From Nageia nagi (lineage: Eukaryota; Pinophyta), in assembly GCA_050084985.1 (NCBI GenBank), contig JBITNC010000001.1:41850001-41914000 (forward strand): 64,000 nt of DNA, given 5' to 3'. Positions 11,084 through 22,450 of the stretch are shown here, piece after piece. The notes beneath the pieces were generated by a model. The model was given only the letters and a program-made list of their open reading frames with translations, was not told the DNA's origin and did no database searches. Within the stretch, counting starts at the first letter, position 1; the number at the start of each line of letters is the position of its first letter. The position numbers and the translations under genes are program-made.

Positions 11084-11740
11084 TTAAAGTTGTCCATGAC
11101 CAATAATATGGCCCAAATACACCAAAGACTCTTTTCCAAACTCACATTTTGAATGTCTCAATAACAAGTTCTCCCTATGCAAAGTTTGAAACACTTGTTT
11201 AAGATGTGCAACATGTTCTTCCCAAGTAGAACTACAAATAAGAATATCATCCAAGTATACAACAACAAAAGTATCAATAAATAGATGAAGTATATCATTC
11301 ATTACTCTCATAAAAGTGGATGGTGCATTGCACAAACCAAATAGCAAAGCAAGCCACTCAAATAGGCCTTATCTTATCTTGAAGGTAGTTTTCTATATTT
11401 CCTCCTCCTTGATTCTAACTTGGTGATATCCACTCCTCAAGTCCATTTTTGTGAAGAATCTTGCCCCTTGCAACTAATCCAAAAGATCATCTATTCGAGG
11501 TAATGGATAGCAATTTTTGATGGTGATTTTGTTTAGTGATCTATATTCAATGTATATTCTCCAAGTTTGATCCTTCTTAGGAACTAAAACAATAGGTGAT
11601 CCATATGGAGATGCACTTGATCTAATCACACCTCAATCAACCAACTCTTGAATCTACTTCCTTATCTCCCCTTGCTCCAAAATTGATTGGTAATACAAAG
11701 CTATGTTGGAAAATGAAGCATCAAGTAACAACTAAATATC
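11084..11740 (-). pseudogene. gypsy reverse transcriptase fragment
   Basis: The best part is an 87-codon open stretch at 11347-11084 holding [17 protein letters not shown], the catalytic YLDDIL box, and C-E-F-G followed by YLGHII. These are hallmark Ty3/gypsy RT motifs. Upstream to about 11740 the earlier RT blocks (PHMDH-like, R-I-Y/N-I-D-Y, fingers region) are readable but broken by several stops and frame changes. The catalytic D-D is intact, but the protein is not expressible as a unit. Downstream RNase H is absent. Confidence 0.88.
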
Positions 11741-11818
11741 ATGTTATATATCCTGGATAGGAGGTAATCCTTATGGCTCTACAAATAAGTTAGTAAACTA
11801 CCAAACCAAATTTTGCAT

Positions 11819-12340
11819 CTATTCCTCTCTTTTGCATGCCACTGGTAGACTGAAATAATTATTGCATGATGTTGATAGCATAAGATTCACCTCATCCAAG
11901 GCTCCTATTTTCACCATGATCAAAACAAACTTTTTATAAGCATTTACAAGATGGTTTACCTGACCAACAATAACCAAAGGTAGTTTTTTCCTTCTTTTAT
12001 GTGCACTAGCTAGAAACATCTTTCCATATTTCACCAACCATAATTTATTTAATCTTCTATAATAAATGCCATCTCTATCCCACATAGAAGGGTTACCAAG
12101 AATAACATCACAAATGTCTAAAGAAACAACATCAACCATAACTTCATCAATGTACTTTACACAAATAGCAAATTTCAACTTAAATTATTTAGTGACTTGT
12201 AAACTACCATTGCGATGCATCCAACCCAAAGGATATGGATTTGGATGGTTGAAAGTTTCCAGTCCTAAATTACTTACCATAGTCTTTGAAATCAAATTTG
12301 CTTAAGAATCTAGATCAACAATGCAATCTATTTGGGTTTT
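11819..12340 (-). pseudogene. gypsy aspartic protease remnant
   Basis: On the minus strand an active-site region reads D-C-I-V-D-L-D-S, then a stop, then A-N-L-I-S (near 12290-12335), where a retropepsin would have D-S-G-A. The C-terminal half is an open stretch at 12178-11819 containing ICDVILGNPSMWDRDG, the late protease motif usually seen as V-I-L-G-x-P-W. It lies between gag and RT as expected. Confidence 0.75.
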
Positions 12341-12489
12341 CTTGATTTGGATTTTGAGGTGGAATATTTGAATCCTTTGATCTTCAATGTCTTAAGGTTC
12401 TTTAACCTTTCGAATGGTTGAATAATTTATTCTCTCATCAACATCTAAACTTCCCTCAATATCATCACATCAAATAACCATAGCATTAG

Positions 12490-13500
12490 TTTTCTCCTTA
12501 TTATTATGCTTATATGGACATAATTCTAGTTGTAATTTCCAACATTTATCATCAACATGACCATCTTTATCACAATGACTACAATGCCTACCATCATCTT
12601 CTTTCTTTGAAATATTAGTGATCTTATTTTCTTACTTACCTTTTCCTTTATCTTAAGATTTACCTTTCTCTTGTCCTCCCCTTGAATTAGAAGCCTTCTT
12701 AGATTTATCATATTGTCTCTTTGATTTACCATCCTCCTTTAACTATTGAATTTGCACATACATTTGATCAAGATTATTATGATTAAACACCATGATAATC
12801 TTTTGCAAATGACTACGTAAACCTTAAATGTACTTCATTAAAGTTTGAGGATATTTTAGTGAAATCCTAAGAAAAATAGCTTGTTTCTTGAATTTTGTAG
12901 TGTATTCTTGAATATGTTTCCCTTTTTATTGTGTAAAGAATTTCTATTTCATCAATTATTTATTATGATATCCTAATGAATAGAATTGATCTCTTAACAA
13001 CTCCTTAAATTCATTCCAAGAAGATATTTTAGATAACTGTTCATGATTAAGATTTTCTACATAGCTTTCCCACCAAACTAGCATGTCCACTATCAACATC
13101 ATTTACAACACCATGAATTTGGAAATAAACCTCTAATTTTTCACCTTTTTGTATCAACCTCTCCTTCAAAAGTAGTAATTTCTACTTTGGCCTCCCCCTT
13201 GAATGGAATTTGATTTGATGAAGATGATGAATCAGGTCTCCCAACTACATCATGATATCTCTTATTGACATTTGCATTTGCTTTAGCAACCAATAACTCA
13301 ACCAACCTAGCCAAATGATTCTCCATTGTTGAAAACCTCCTTTCAAAATCAACATTTGTCATGGTATGAATAGTATACTTTTTCTCCTTCTCCTTATCCA
13401 TTTTAGTTTCTCTACCCTTTCGACCAATCTTAGGATCCTCTAGAATTAATTTTGTTCTTTGAGATCTCCTCTCAAACATCAAAAAATACATTATTGGCAG
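12490..13500 (-). pseudogene. gypsy gag relic with CCHC zinc knuckle
   Basis: Starts near 13491 with a charged N-terminus and a coiled-coil-like stretch (RRFSTMENHLARLVELLVAK), then Ser-rich sequence and an E-I-T-T-F-E-G capsid entry. The capsid region to about 12750 is broken by stops. An intact knuckle HCSHCDKDGHVDDKCW lies at about 12537-12590 in a neighbouring frame. The overall order is normal for chromovirus gag, about 330 residues. It is not translatable as one product. Confidence 0.75.
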
Positions 13501-13543
13501 CCTAAAAAACCTAAAATTTTGGCCCCAAATTTGATGTACACAA

Positions 13544-13555
13544 GCTCTGATACCA
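13544..13555 (-). other. initiator-Met tRNA primer binding site
   Basis: On the minus strand TGGTATCAGAGC, the classic complement of the 3' end of plant initiator Met tRNA, lies directly after the putative LTR end (CA at 13556-13557) and upstream of gag. Confidence 0.9.
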
Positions 13556-14390
13556 TGTGATCTATAATCATGGGATGCTTAAAGCATACTCAGATCCTCA
13601 CTTACATATTTGAAAGAAAATACATTCACCATTATGAGATCATACAAATTGCATATAAATTTAAAAATTGCACAATGTAAATCACAAACTAGCAATCTCA
13701 AACACATAACAAGATCAACATAATGATTTACCCTAGTTCACCTAATGTGGGCTAATCTAGCATGGAATTGGAGCCTTCTCTTCTTATTATCTATGGACAT
13801 TACAATATTACATGCATAGATAAATACCATCAACACAATGGTAATACAATCTCCTACAATTACTATAATTTCCTACAGCAAGAAGAAAATACAATCTTAG
13901 AATTACAATAATTTTGGAATGAATCTTGGTCTTTCTTCAAACTATTACAATTCCAAAATTCTAACTCTCTTAAAACTCCTCTTAAGAATCAAGAACTAGA
14001 TACTCTATTAAATAAGCCTTCAAAACACTCTGAAACATTGACCAAGGAACCTAAATTGCTTAGTCTCTCAAAATGCCACTGTCTCTTCAAATTCCCCTAT
14101 TGACTCATCAAGATGCACACTGGTAGCAGCCTAAAATTAGTAAAATGCATGCTGCTAGTGACCTAAAACTAAATGCCAAATAACTCCATATTTTGGTCTT
14201 CAATCTATCTCCAAGCACATATACCTTTGGAATGAGTATTGCTCCTGAAAAGACAACCTGACACATGATCCAATTTGGATCATAGGGCATATGTGATTAT
14301 CTGAACACATGAAAATTATAGATTCAGTAATGGATTGGTGGCCTCTATAGGCCATTAACCACTATCAGGCCCTTGCAACCTCTGTAGCCA
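13556..14390 (-). repeat. putative 5' LTR (outer boundary uncertain)
   Basis: The inner end (CA on the minus strand) abuts the primer site at 13555. The outer boundary cannot be set because the partner LTR is missing; 14390 is a guess from where sequence character changes. No coding similarity was seen, and short ORFs here look random. Confidence 0.45.
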
Positions 14391-15959
14391 TTTTTAATTT
14401 TTTTTATTCCTACCCCTCTGCCAAATTTTTTGAAAATTTATTACTTTAAGGATCACTTACAAGACACCTCCTTTTTTGTTTGCAAATAATTTAGAAGGTC
14501 TTTATTACTTCTTTAAAGCTTTAAATGATCTTATGACTTAGAGTATGGGCTTCCTCTTGCCATAAAATTGTTGCAAATAGGTAGGTGGGATTATTTACTT
14601 ATCTTTTTTCCTTGAGATGAAGAGAAAACCTTTTTTTTTATCTCTCTCTATGGTAACAATGTTAACTGAAATCTTAAAATTTTAAAAGGGAATTTTTTTT
14701 TCTTTTCTCTCCAAAGAAAATTTTTAAATATATGAGCATTAAGAATGAAATTTTTTAGTGCTTAAAAAATGCTAATTTTCTAAAGTACCTTCATAATTAC
14801 TTAGAAAAATAATAATCATGTCTTATGATGATTTGTTTTAAGAAATAGCAATTACTTTCTAAGGTAAATTAGTAATAATTTTTTACCTAAGTATGTATTG
14901 AAGGGTTTATGTTGTCTATGTTCTTTTCTTAAGTAAAAAAGGGGGGAAATTTTTTTGGATATTTTCACTTAAAATTTCAAGTTATGGGAATGATGCATGG
15001 AATATATATTTGATACCTTTCTAATATTTTTCCTTATGCAAAGTGATGGATGGACTTATGAAAATGATGAAAATGATGGATGTTTATTACTTCTATAAGT
15101 AATTATTCCTTATGCAAAGTTAAGAATGCACTTGTGCAAATTATGGACTTATGTAAATATGTCCTTTAGGAGTTAGTAAACAAAATCTATTGGAATCTTA
15201 GGTTTCAAATTTATTATGGATGATGTTTCATGTTTTATGCACTTTAATTTATATTTTTCATATTTTCTTTACTTATTTATACAAAAATCACAAACATTGA
15301 ATGTGCAATCCCCTAAAATGAACACATCCACACGTACATTTTGCAACATGAATTATTTGTGGAGCCATAAGTGAGGACAACATAGATTGGAGCCTTCATT
15401 CCAATGATCCAAATGGTGAAAAGTCTTTACTTCTTAATTGCCTATAATACCTCTATTGGTCTAGATATAACTCCAATAGGAGGATAGAAATGTGTGTAGT
15501 GATACCATACATCTACATATCTATTCAAGGATTATCCTAATAACTTAAAAGAAAAAGTTGAAACCTAATCAAGATTAATAATTTGGCCAATCCAACATAT
15601 GTCACAACCTTGAAAAATAGATATCCTCTTCCTTATGAGAGTATATTACAACCCAAGGTGAATTGGTTGAGAATTGGTAGGACCTGGGCTCCACCTTATG
15701 GGCATCCAAATGAAAGCTTAATTTTACACAAAAAAATAAGCCTCAATATTATCCCTCTATATTTATGGTACTTGGTGATGAAAAAAATGTTGGATACATG
15801 AGATGTATTATGATTATCTATTGTAAACATTTTCTCATGTGAACTTTGTTTAAACAAATTAAGCATATCCTTTTATTAACTTAACATGCATGATTAATTT
15901 ACTTGAATAAATCTAAAATATTTATGGATGATTAAAACTAAACATGTAATGTTGTTTTA
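14391..15959. other. non-coding AT-rich stretch
   Basis: Homopolymer-rich, with runs of T or A near 14630-14710 and 14935-14960. CCTTATGCAAAGT occurs twice, near 15032 and 15108, next to short direct repeats (AAAATGATG). No coding similarity was recognised. The right end may be the untranslated 5' part of the copia relic. Confidence 0.4.
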
Positions 15960-15989
15960 AACCACATGCTTACTTCTCACATTCTTATG

Positions 15990-16830
15990 TAGCAAATGGG
16001 AGACACCTTCTTAACCAAGCACATTCTCGATGATCTCAACTTTGGTATTTGGGAACCTTGGATGAGAGCTGAATTATAAGCAAGGAAGCTTTGAAAAATA
16101 GTTAATGAGAACCTTATTTCTTCTACAGATGAGAAGACCCTTGAGGCATATAACATAAAGAATGAGTTAGAAACCTCCATGAGTTTTTATGCAATGTCAT
16201 ATGAAGTGCTCCTTATGATTTTATCATTAACCTCAACAAAGGAAGCTTGAGATAAGCTCAAGAAAATTTACCTTGGATCTAAATTTTCAAGAAGGTTCAC
16301 TATTCTCCAAAATTTTATTCAATCACATCAAGGGGAAGATGAAAATGTTCCCATATACTTGAATAAAATCATTGATATTAGGACCCAACTTGTTTCTTAT
16401 GGGTCAGATTGGATCAATGATGAGTTCATGATCTTCATCATTCTTCAAGTCTTTCTTTAAAATTTAGTAACTTTGTGACTGTAATTAAGACTAGGCTTAA
16501 TGATGAAGAAGAAGTCTTCTCCCTTAGGAATCTTTCTAGAGTCCTTATGAAGCACAAGGAAACTCTTAACAAAAAGGTGTTGATCTCTTCTCCAAAGGAC
16601 AATAATTTTGCTCTAGGAGAAACCAAAACTCCTTTCAAGAAGAAGTTTAATCATCATAAAAAATCTTATCTTTACTCTTCCAAAAAGTTTGAGAAAAGGG
16701 GCAACAATAAATACTACTACTACTATAAGCAAAGATATGAAAAAGGTAGGTAGGAAAACCTAATCCTAAGGCAAAGCTCAATGGAAATTATAACTTTCAT
16801 GGCATCCATGGTCATAGAATTTGATTGCTA
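15990..16830 (+). pseudogene. copia gag relic (UBN2-like)
   Basis: Readable stretches include F-G-I-W-E-P-W-M, then KLKKIYLGSKFSRRFTILQN (with a stop just before) and a V-P-I-Y-L-N-K-I segment. These are typical of the gag (UBN2) region of plant copia elements. At 16475-16753 a basic Lys/Tyr-rich tail follows in another frame. A degenerate knuckle (H-G-I-H-G-H) lies near 16800. Stops near 16070-16095, 16250 and 16460 break the frame. Confidence 0.75.
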
Positions 16831-16889
16831 CAAAAAGAAAAGAGAAGAAAAGTACAAAAGGAATGGAATTGTAAAGAACTTCAGAAGGA

Positions 16890-17569
16890 AGAAGAATATA
16901 AAAGCTAGAATTATTGTTGGGCTCTACTCCATGTCTCACTCCTTCTCATCTGATTAGTTTGTTGACTCTAGATGCACTAATCACCTATGCATTGAAAAGG
17001 ATAAGTTTGAAAAATTTTATAAGTATAGAAAACATGTAATTATGATAGGTGATAATTCAATCCTTGAATTCTAAGGAATTGGGAGTGTGTTGATTCATGT
17101 AAAGATTTTTGAAAATATGCTCTATGTTCCTAAGCTCAGGATGAACCTTCTCTTTGTGATTCAAGTTGTAAGAAAAGGGTGCTCATTTGATTTCAACTCA
17201 AACTCCTGGTGCATTAAGTAGGGACATGCCACATTCATTAAAGAATCAGTGAAAGATGATCTTTACATTATGGATCAATTTCTAACAAAGATGTGTATTG
17301 TTACAAATATATGTTATAGAGGTAATCTTTAGCACCAACACTTAGGGAACCTTAATCATAAGAGTATTCAAATCATGAAAGACCAAGAACTTATGGAAGG
17401 TTTATCTTCAATTTCATCTTCAATTGGTTTATGTGAGAAGTGCATCCTAGGCAAGATGAATAGACAAATGTTTGAAAAAGATAAGGCAATATGGGCATCT
17501 CAACCTCTTCAACTTATACATTTAGATTTAATGGGTCCATTCAATTTAGTGGCCAAAGGTTTGGCTTAA
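16890..17569 (+). pseudogene. copia protease, GAG-pre-integrase and integrase start
   Basis: The protease active site near 16960-16985 reads F-V-D-S-R-C-T-N-H-L, where copia has D-S-G-C/A, so the catalytic Gly is Arg. It is followed by MLYVPKLRMNLL. Then comes the zinc-binding pre-integrase region with HQHLGNLN and CEKCILGKMNRQMF, and the first integrase block P-L-Q-L-I-H-L-D-L-M-G-P-F. The sequence then jumps to RT, so nearly the whole D,D35E core is absent. Stops lie near 16955, 17070, 17218 and 17328. Confidence 0.85.
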
Positions 17570-18290
17570 AAATATGAAGTGGATTATGAGAAAACCTTTT
17601 CTCCCATGGAAAAGATGCCTACTATCAGAATAATCCTTTCTCTATTAGTAGCTTAAGGATGGAAATCTTTTCAACTTTAACATCAAGAGTGCATTTCTCA
17701 ATAGTTACTTAGATGTGAAAATCTACATGAATCAAACAAAAGGATTTATTATGGAAGGTAAAGTCATTTATGTGCAAGCTAATGAAGTCATTGTATGGAT
17801 TTGGGCAAGCACCTAGAGCCTGGTACAAGAAGATTTCAAGATACTTTGCATACATTGGATTCTCCATGTGCTTCTCTGACTCTAATATATATGTGGTCAA
17901 TCAGGAAAAAGATATGGTATTGATTATACTTTATGTGGATGATATTTTGATTACTGAGAATAATGATGAAATCATTCAAGAGTGCATATCCAAACTTAAG
18001 GTAACATTTGAAATGATTGATCTTGGTCTCTTGCACTACTACCTTGGAATACAAGTGTACCAATACAAGGATTATACATATCTTATTCAATCCAAATATA
18101 TATTACACATCTTGCAAAAGTTTGTAATGGAGGAGTGTAGACATGTTGTGATCCCAGTCTCTCTTGGAATCATTGTTTCCCTTAGCTCCAACTCTCAGTT
18201 GGCAGATGCTATAGCTTAAAAGCAATTAATTAGTAGTCTTCTTTATTTGACTATTTCTAGGCTAAATATTTCCTTTGCAATGAATTGATA
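17570..18290 (+). pseudogene. copia reverse transcriptase
   Basis: Begins with the E-K-T-F-S-P-M block immediately after the integrase remnant. It then gives a 149-codon open stretch (17770-18219) with LYGFGQAPRAWYKKI, the catalytic LYVDDILI box, DLGLLHYYLGIQV, and the connection region. The YVDD motif is intact. The block usually found before the L-Y-G-L motif is broken by a frameshift near 17660-17760. Confidence 0.9.
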
Positions 18291-18329
18291 GCATAATTCA
18301 TGTAGAAATTATATGTTAAGAACCTCAAT

Positions 18330-18895
18330 GTTGTTAAGCAAATCTTGAGGTATGTTGCAAGGAAAAGGATCTTTCTCTCAAGTATTCCAAGTTGCCTTCA
18401 TTTGTTCTCTCAAGGTTCTTAGATTTTGACTATGGGGGAGATAGAGATGATAAGAAATCAACCTCTACATATGTGTTTAGCATTGGTTTAGGTGCTATCA
18501 CTTCAGATTCCAAGAAGCATCCTATTATTTCTCTTTCCACCATAGAAGTCGAATATCATGCCGTGTCTATTTCAGCCTAAGAAGCTATTTGGCTTAGGCA
18601 TATTTTGAAAAAAATTAGGTATGAGCAAGCTATCCCATCTCTCATTTCCTCAAATAATAAATTATTTATTTATTTGGCTAAGAATATTTTATTCTATAAA
18701 AGAATAAAATATATTAAAATACAAGCCCATTTAAATAGAGAAAAGGTTCTTGATGGCATTATACACCTGGAGTATTGTCCATCAACCTTGAACTCTATGG
18801 GTTTTTTTACCAAGCCCCTTCCTGAAGCTCAATTCAGTAAGCTTAAGGTTCATATCAGGTTGGTAAAGTTTCCCTCAAGGGGGAGTGAAGTATGA
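18330..18895 (+). pseudogene. copia RNase H and C-terminus
   Basis: Contains D-D-K-K-S-T-S-T-Y-V-F, then S-K-K-H-P-I-I-S-L-S-T-I-E-V-E-Y-H-A, and after a stop near 18580 the I-W-L-R-H-I-L motif, a K-I-Q-A-H-L-N-R-E-K-V region and FTKPLPEAQFSKL. This is the normal copia RNase H end. One in-frame stop splits it. A purine tract overlaps the final codons. Confidence 0.87.
18874..18885 (+). other. polypurine tract of the copia relic (candidate)
   Basis: CTCAAGGGGGAG at the end of RNase H, followed by TG at 18886. This is the usual position for priming plus-strand DNA in copia elements. A second candidate tract (AAGAAGGAG) lies at about 19623-19631, just before the LTR at 19632. Confidence 0.6.
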
Positions 18896-19631
18896 ATTAT
18901 TGTGTTAAATTCATATTTGTGATAACTTCACTCCTAGGAGGATTTTATGTTGTATAGTGTTGATTTTATTGTACATCTTGATGGTAAGTTTGTTCTGCAT
19001 GATGAACTTGTTGTATATTTTTTTGAGCAAATGATTGGTCATCCTAGCATCATTCAATTATCCATGTGTGAGGAACTCATTTGTGTCTTTTAGCACTACT
19101 CAGTTATCCACATGTGAGGAACTCATATGTGCATTTTGTTATGCTCTATTTTGTAATGATAAATAACATATATTTTGTATATAGTGGGTGATTATAAGTA
19201 TTAGCTTGGCATCTTCATGATGATTTTTAGTGCACCATTGATCAGTTTATAATGGCATTATTTGATTCATCTATCCTTATTGATATGAATGTGTTGCATC
19301 TATCTGATCTTATTATTTGAGCTGCTTATAACTTGCAAGTTTCTTTTGAGATTGCAGTTTACTTACTTTAGATATGTAAGCTCATGGAGACTCATCATGT
19401 CCACTTCTAGTTGGATGACTACTTTATGTACATTGAAAATAGTTATGGTTAATGATTATATTAAACCATTTGTTAGAATGGTAAAGTAGTGAAACTTAAA
19501 CTAAGATCTTGCTTACTTCACAAAGATGTAAAAAGTTCTCATCTTTGGTTATATCTACATGGAGGAGAACTCTCTTACTCTCTCTTTCTTCTCTCTTCTT
19601 CACTTTGTCCCAATATTGCATTAAGAAGGAG
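18896..19631 (+). other. non-coding stretch between copia RNase H and the next LTR
   Basis: No coding similarity. A roughly 40-bp unit containing ATCCA, then TGTGAGGAACTCAT occurs twice (about 19055-19082 and 19098-19126). The stretch may be a long 3' untranslated region if the LTR at 19632 belongs to this copia element, or a degraded LTR starting at 18886; the two cannot be separated here. Confidence 0.4.
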
Positions 19632-20132
19632 TGTTGGAATGTATAATGCATTATTGTAAAGGTATTGTAATAATCTTCTATGTAAGTTCACTAATACTTA
19701 AGGGTACCATTTAATACCTTAAGTATTTAAGTGAATATGATAATGTAACTTGTCCTACACTCCATCTCATGAGCATGCCCTTGGGTAAAAGGGAGTTGCA
19801 TGTAATGCCTTTGTACAATGGTTTAAAGGGTTATCCAAAGGGGGATTTTGGATTATAAATAGAAGGTCACCTCTTTGTGATCACTCACCAATTTGTGAAG
19901 TAAATTTATACTCTAGGATAGTGATTAGGAGATGAAGTTAGGAGGATTGTAAGAGAATTATCTTTGTGAATGAAGTAAGATGTTATTAGTGGATGTACTC
20001 CTAGTTTGAGGAACCACTTTATATCTTGATTCACTTTGTGAAATTATTCTATGCTTGAGTATTGATATTAGAGTGAGCTTCCATATGATCTTGGTAGTTT
20101 AGAATTGTATTCTTTATAGTTTAATACCTTCA
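19632..20132 (+). repeat. copia-type LTR, family also present at 40.7-41.2 kb
   Basis: Starts TGTTGGAATGTATAATG and ends in CA, 501 bp, with an initiator-Met primer site two bases later. A TATA-like TATAAATA lies at 19854-19861. The minus-strand segment 40709-41213 is clearly homologous along its length, sharing the start, a block with ATAATGTAAC, GGGTAAAAGGG, the TATA block and GGAACCACTTTATAT. Only about 90 bp of leader follows, so this is an isolated LTR or a truncated element. Confidence 0.85.
19854..19861 (+). promoter_or_regulatory. TATA box of the LTR
   Basis: TATAAATA lies about 220 bp into the 501-bp LTR. The same position in the homologous minus-strand LTR (about 40990-41003) also reads as a TATA-type sequence, which supports it as the LTR promoter. 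Confidence 0.6.
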
Positions 20133-20134
20133 TT

Positions 20135-20235
20135 TGGTATCAGAGCAAAGTGTAAAGCTCTTCTTCAACATCTTGGAGGTATTCAACTTGGAGGTCTTAA
20201 ACCTACTCTTCATTATGAGGTAAAAGATATTCAAA
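20135..20235 (+). other. iMet primer site and short retroelement leader
   Basis: TGGTATCAGAGC (20135-20146) is the initiator-Met primer site. The next about 90 bp (AACATCTTGGAGG, then TGAGGTAAAAGATATTC) align with sequence beside the homologous LTR at 40697 leftward. Retroelement similarity stops near 20235. Confidence 0.8.
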
Positions 20236-20406
20236 GGTATAACCTTCATTCATTTACTTTTCTTTTATTATTACATGATACTAACATTTTTTTTGTTCGT
20301 TACATATTTATAAGCAAAATTATTTGGTATAATAATGTATAGTTGTTATACATTTTTTATTAACCTTTTTTATTTTAATTGCAATTTTTTTAAAAATTGC
20401 TTAATA

Positions 20407-20572
20407 ATTAACATATTATATTTGCTACTACATGTATAGTTAATACTACATGTAATTTGTAATATAGTTAATATTAACATATTATATTTGTTACTACATG
20501 TATAGTCAATACTACATGTAATTTGTAGTATCGTTAATATTAACATATTATATTTGCTACTACATTCATTAT
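20407..20572. repeat. 66-bp tandem repeat, about 2.5 copies
   Basis: Units start at 20407, 20473 and 20539 with ATTAACATATTATATTTG and contain TACTACATGTA. The copies differ at only a few positions. The repeat is AT-rich with no coding role; the open frame across it is an artefact. Confidence 0.92.
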
Positions 20573-20914
20573 AGAAAAATATTGTAATCTGTATATACAA
20601 ATTTTAAAATAAAAATTTTATTTTGTTCCTTTTTTATAATGAGAAGGGAGCACAAGCTACAGACTCCAACTCACTAATGTGATGAGTGCAAAGTTCTATT
20701 TGGCCACTATCCTACCCAATAGTATTGCACATATGCTCTTTTTCAATATTCCAAAGGATTACAAAGTGAATTCAAGTAAAAGCCTCATAGAATATATGTA
20801 CCATGTACTATTTCTTTTGTACACCTCTCTCCATCTCGGCTCATGCCATCCTCTCATCATCTCTAATCCCTAGCTTCTAGCACGTTATTTTCTCTACAAC
20901 TCCTTGAAGAGTTG
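20573..20914. other. non-coding stretch at the 3' end of the minus-strand copia
   Basis: No coding or LTR similarity was seen. A 3' LTR resembling 33799-34431 would be expected here for the copia element to the right and is not found, so the element's 3' end is lost or replaced. Confidence 0.4.
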
Positions 20915-20920
20915 TTGGAG

Positions 20921-21028
20921 ACTCCCCCTAAGTCCATACATAACATTATTAGGTAAATATTAGTACAATTAACATAAATTAAAAATAGAATAAAAAAGAA
21001 GAACAAGGACAAGAATGCTCCCCCTAAG
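20921..21028 (-). other. two polypurine-tract candidates of the minus-strand copia
   Basis: On the minus strand CTTAGGGGGAGC (21028-21017) and CTTAGGGGGAGT (20932-20921) lie downstream of RNase H, 96 bp apart. Either could be the plus-strand primer tract. Neither is followed by sequence like the 5' LTR. Confidence 0.55.
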
Positions 21029-21145
21029 AATGTGGCCCCGAAATCTAGTTAATGCTTAGGAAGTGTGACCACTCCTAATTTTTTGTGAAGGTACTAAAAA
21101 TATTCCTTGGGAAATGGTTTTGTAAAAATATATGCTATTGCTTTT

Positions 21146-21680
21146 TCATAAAAAAAAATCTAACTTTACCTCACCATATTCCACTTTCTCCTTCAAAAAA
21201 TGATACCTGATAGCTATGTGCTTTATGCAAGAATACTTCATTGGATTCTTGGAAATAATAATTGCACTAGTATTATCACACATAATAGAGATGGTATCAC
21301 AAAAATTTATTTCAAGATAATTTAGAGTTTTCTTCATCCATATAATGTGTGTACAACATAATTTTTCTACAATATACTTTGACTCTATTTTGGACAAAGA
21401 AATTGATTCTTGCTTTTTGTTGTGCCAAGCCACTAAGTTGTCACCAAGATAAAATGCACCTCCACTAGTGCTCTTCCTATCACTGAAACATCCTACCCAA
21501 TATGCATCTAAATATGCAAAAAGTGTAAATTCCTTACCTTTTAAATACCATAAACCATAATCCATTATGCCTTTGAGGTACCGAAAAGCCCTCTATATAG
21601 CTGTCACATTAGTCTCCGTAGGACTAGCCTGAAATCATGTCACCATGCACACTGCTTATAAAATATCTTGTGTAGTCACT
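21146..21680 (-). pseudogene. copia RNase H
   Basis: A 139-codon open stretch (21565-21146) with D-A-Y-W-V-G-C-F-S-D-R-K-S-T-S-G-G, LVAWHNKKQESISLSKIESKY, CDNTSAIIISKNP and H-I-A-I-R-Y-H-F-L, all typical of copia RNase H. Where relatives have the DAD-W motif the sequence is D-A-Y-W. Connection-region sequence continues to about 21680 with stops. Confidence 0.9.
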
Positions 21681-21721
21681 GTCAAGTACGATAAGATTCT
21701 AATCATAGATCTATACATTGT

Positions 21722-22450
21722 TTAATCAATAGGTGAAAATATATCATCATTTCTCAACTTGCAACATGTTTTCATGGGAGTGCTAACTGGCTTGCAATCC
21801 TCCATTGTGAACTTTTTCAACATCTCTTTCACATATTTAATTTGAGATATAAATATGCCTTTCTCTTTTTGATTAACTTGCAAAATAAGAAAATACAAAA
21901 TTTCACCAATCATAGACATTTCAAATTCTTTTTCATCTTATTTATAAAATCTTTCCACAATTCATCTTTGTTGTTTTCAAATATGATATCATCTATGTAC
22001 ACCACAATAACAATATAATGACAATTTTTGAGTATAACATACAAATTGATTTCCACCATACCTTTCCTGAATCCCTCTTGTGTAAGATAATTATTCAACC
22101 TTTATTACCATGCTTGAGGTGCCTATTTTAACCCATATAATGCTTTCTTCAATTTGTAAACCAAATTGGGATCATCACCAAGCTAAAAACTATCGAGTTG
22201 TTCAATATAAACTTCTTCTTCAAGGTTCCCATTAAAAAATGTTGATTTCTCATCCATTTGATATACCTTGAAATTCTTGTATAATACCAAAGTGAGAAAT
22301 ATTCTAATTGCCTCTAATATATACATAGGAGAAAAGGTTTCCTCAAAGTCAACACCTTCAACTTGTGCATCCCCTTTGCATACCAATCTTGCTTTGTTTT
22401 TTACTACTTGTCCATATTTGTTTAATTTATTTCAAAATACCCATTTGGTA
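21722..22450 (-). pseudogene. copia reverse transcriptase
   Basis: In minus-strand order: the V-D-F-E-E-T-F-S-P block with Q-M-D-E-K-S-T-F-F-N-G (22386-22183), a broken middle, then IVVYIDDIIFENN (near 22010), and L-Q-V-N-Q-K-E-K-G-I-F-I-S-Q with FTMEDCKPVSTPM (21919-21722). The catalytic box is Y-I-D-D rather than the common Y-V-D-D. Frames change at least twice. Confidence 0.88.

Larger units (their letters stand above)
11040..14390 (-). mobile_element. Ty3/gypsy (chromovirus-like) relic, 5' part
   Basis: In minus-strand order: putative LTR (from 13556 rightward), an initiator-Met primer site, gag with a CCHC knuckle, a protease remnant, and RT up to the Y-L-D-D-I-L box. The element stops near 11040 inside the RT palm; RNase H, integrase and the 3' LTR are missing. 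The style of protease, RT and iMet primer site fits a chromovirus, but no integrase or chromodomain survives to prove it. Confidence 0.75.
15960..18895 (+). mobile_element. Ty1/copia relic with integrase deleted
   Basis: Plus-strand order: gag (UBN2-like), protease, GAG-pre-integrase zinc region, the first residues of integrase, then directly RT and RNase H. Protease-before-integrase-before-RT order is diagnostic for copia. Most of the integrase core and the start of RT are missing at about 17569-17575. No 5' LTR or primer site was found upstream. A purine-rich tract ends the coding part. Frames carry many stops. Confidence 0.85.

Noticed and set aside
15583-15801. 72-codon plus-strand frame
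   Set aside because: No domain, no conserved copy in the window, and composition like flanking non-coding sequence.
18886-19631. 3' LTR of the copia relic
   Set aside because: A purine tract and TG are present at 18886, but no partner and no recognisable end were found, and the LTR at 19632 has its own purine tract and primer site. Left unresolved.
20135-20146. Possible tRNA gene fragment
   Set aside because: It is the short primer-site complement beside an LTR; no cloverleaf or internal promoter boxes.
20370-20600. 76-codon minus-strand frame with repeated peptide
   Set aside because: A product of the 66-bp tandem repeat, AT-rich, with no domain.
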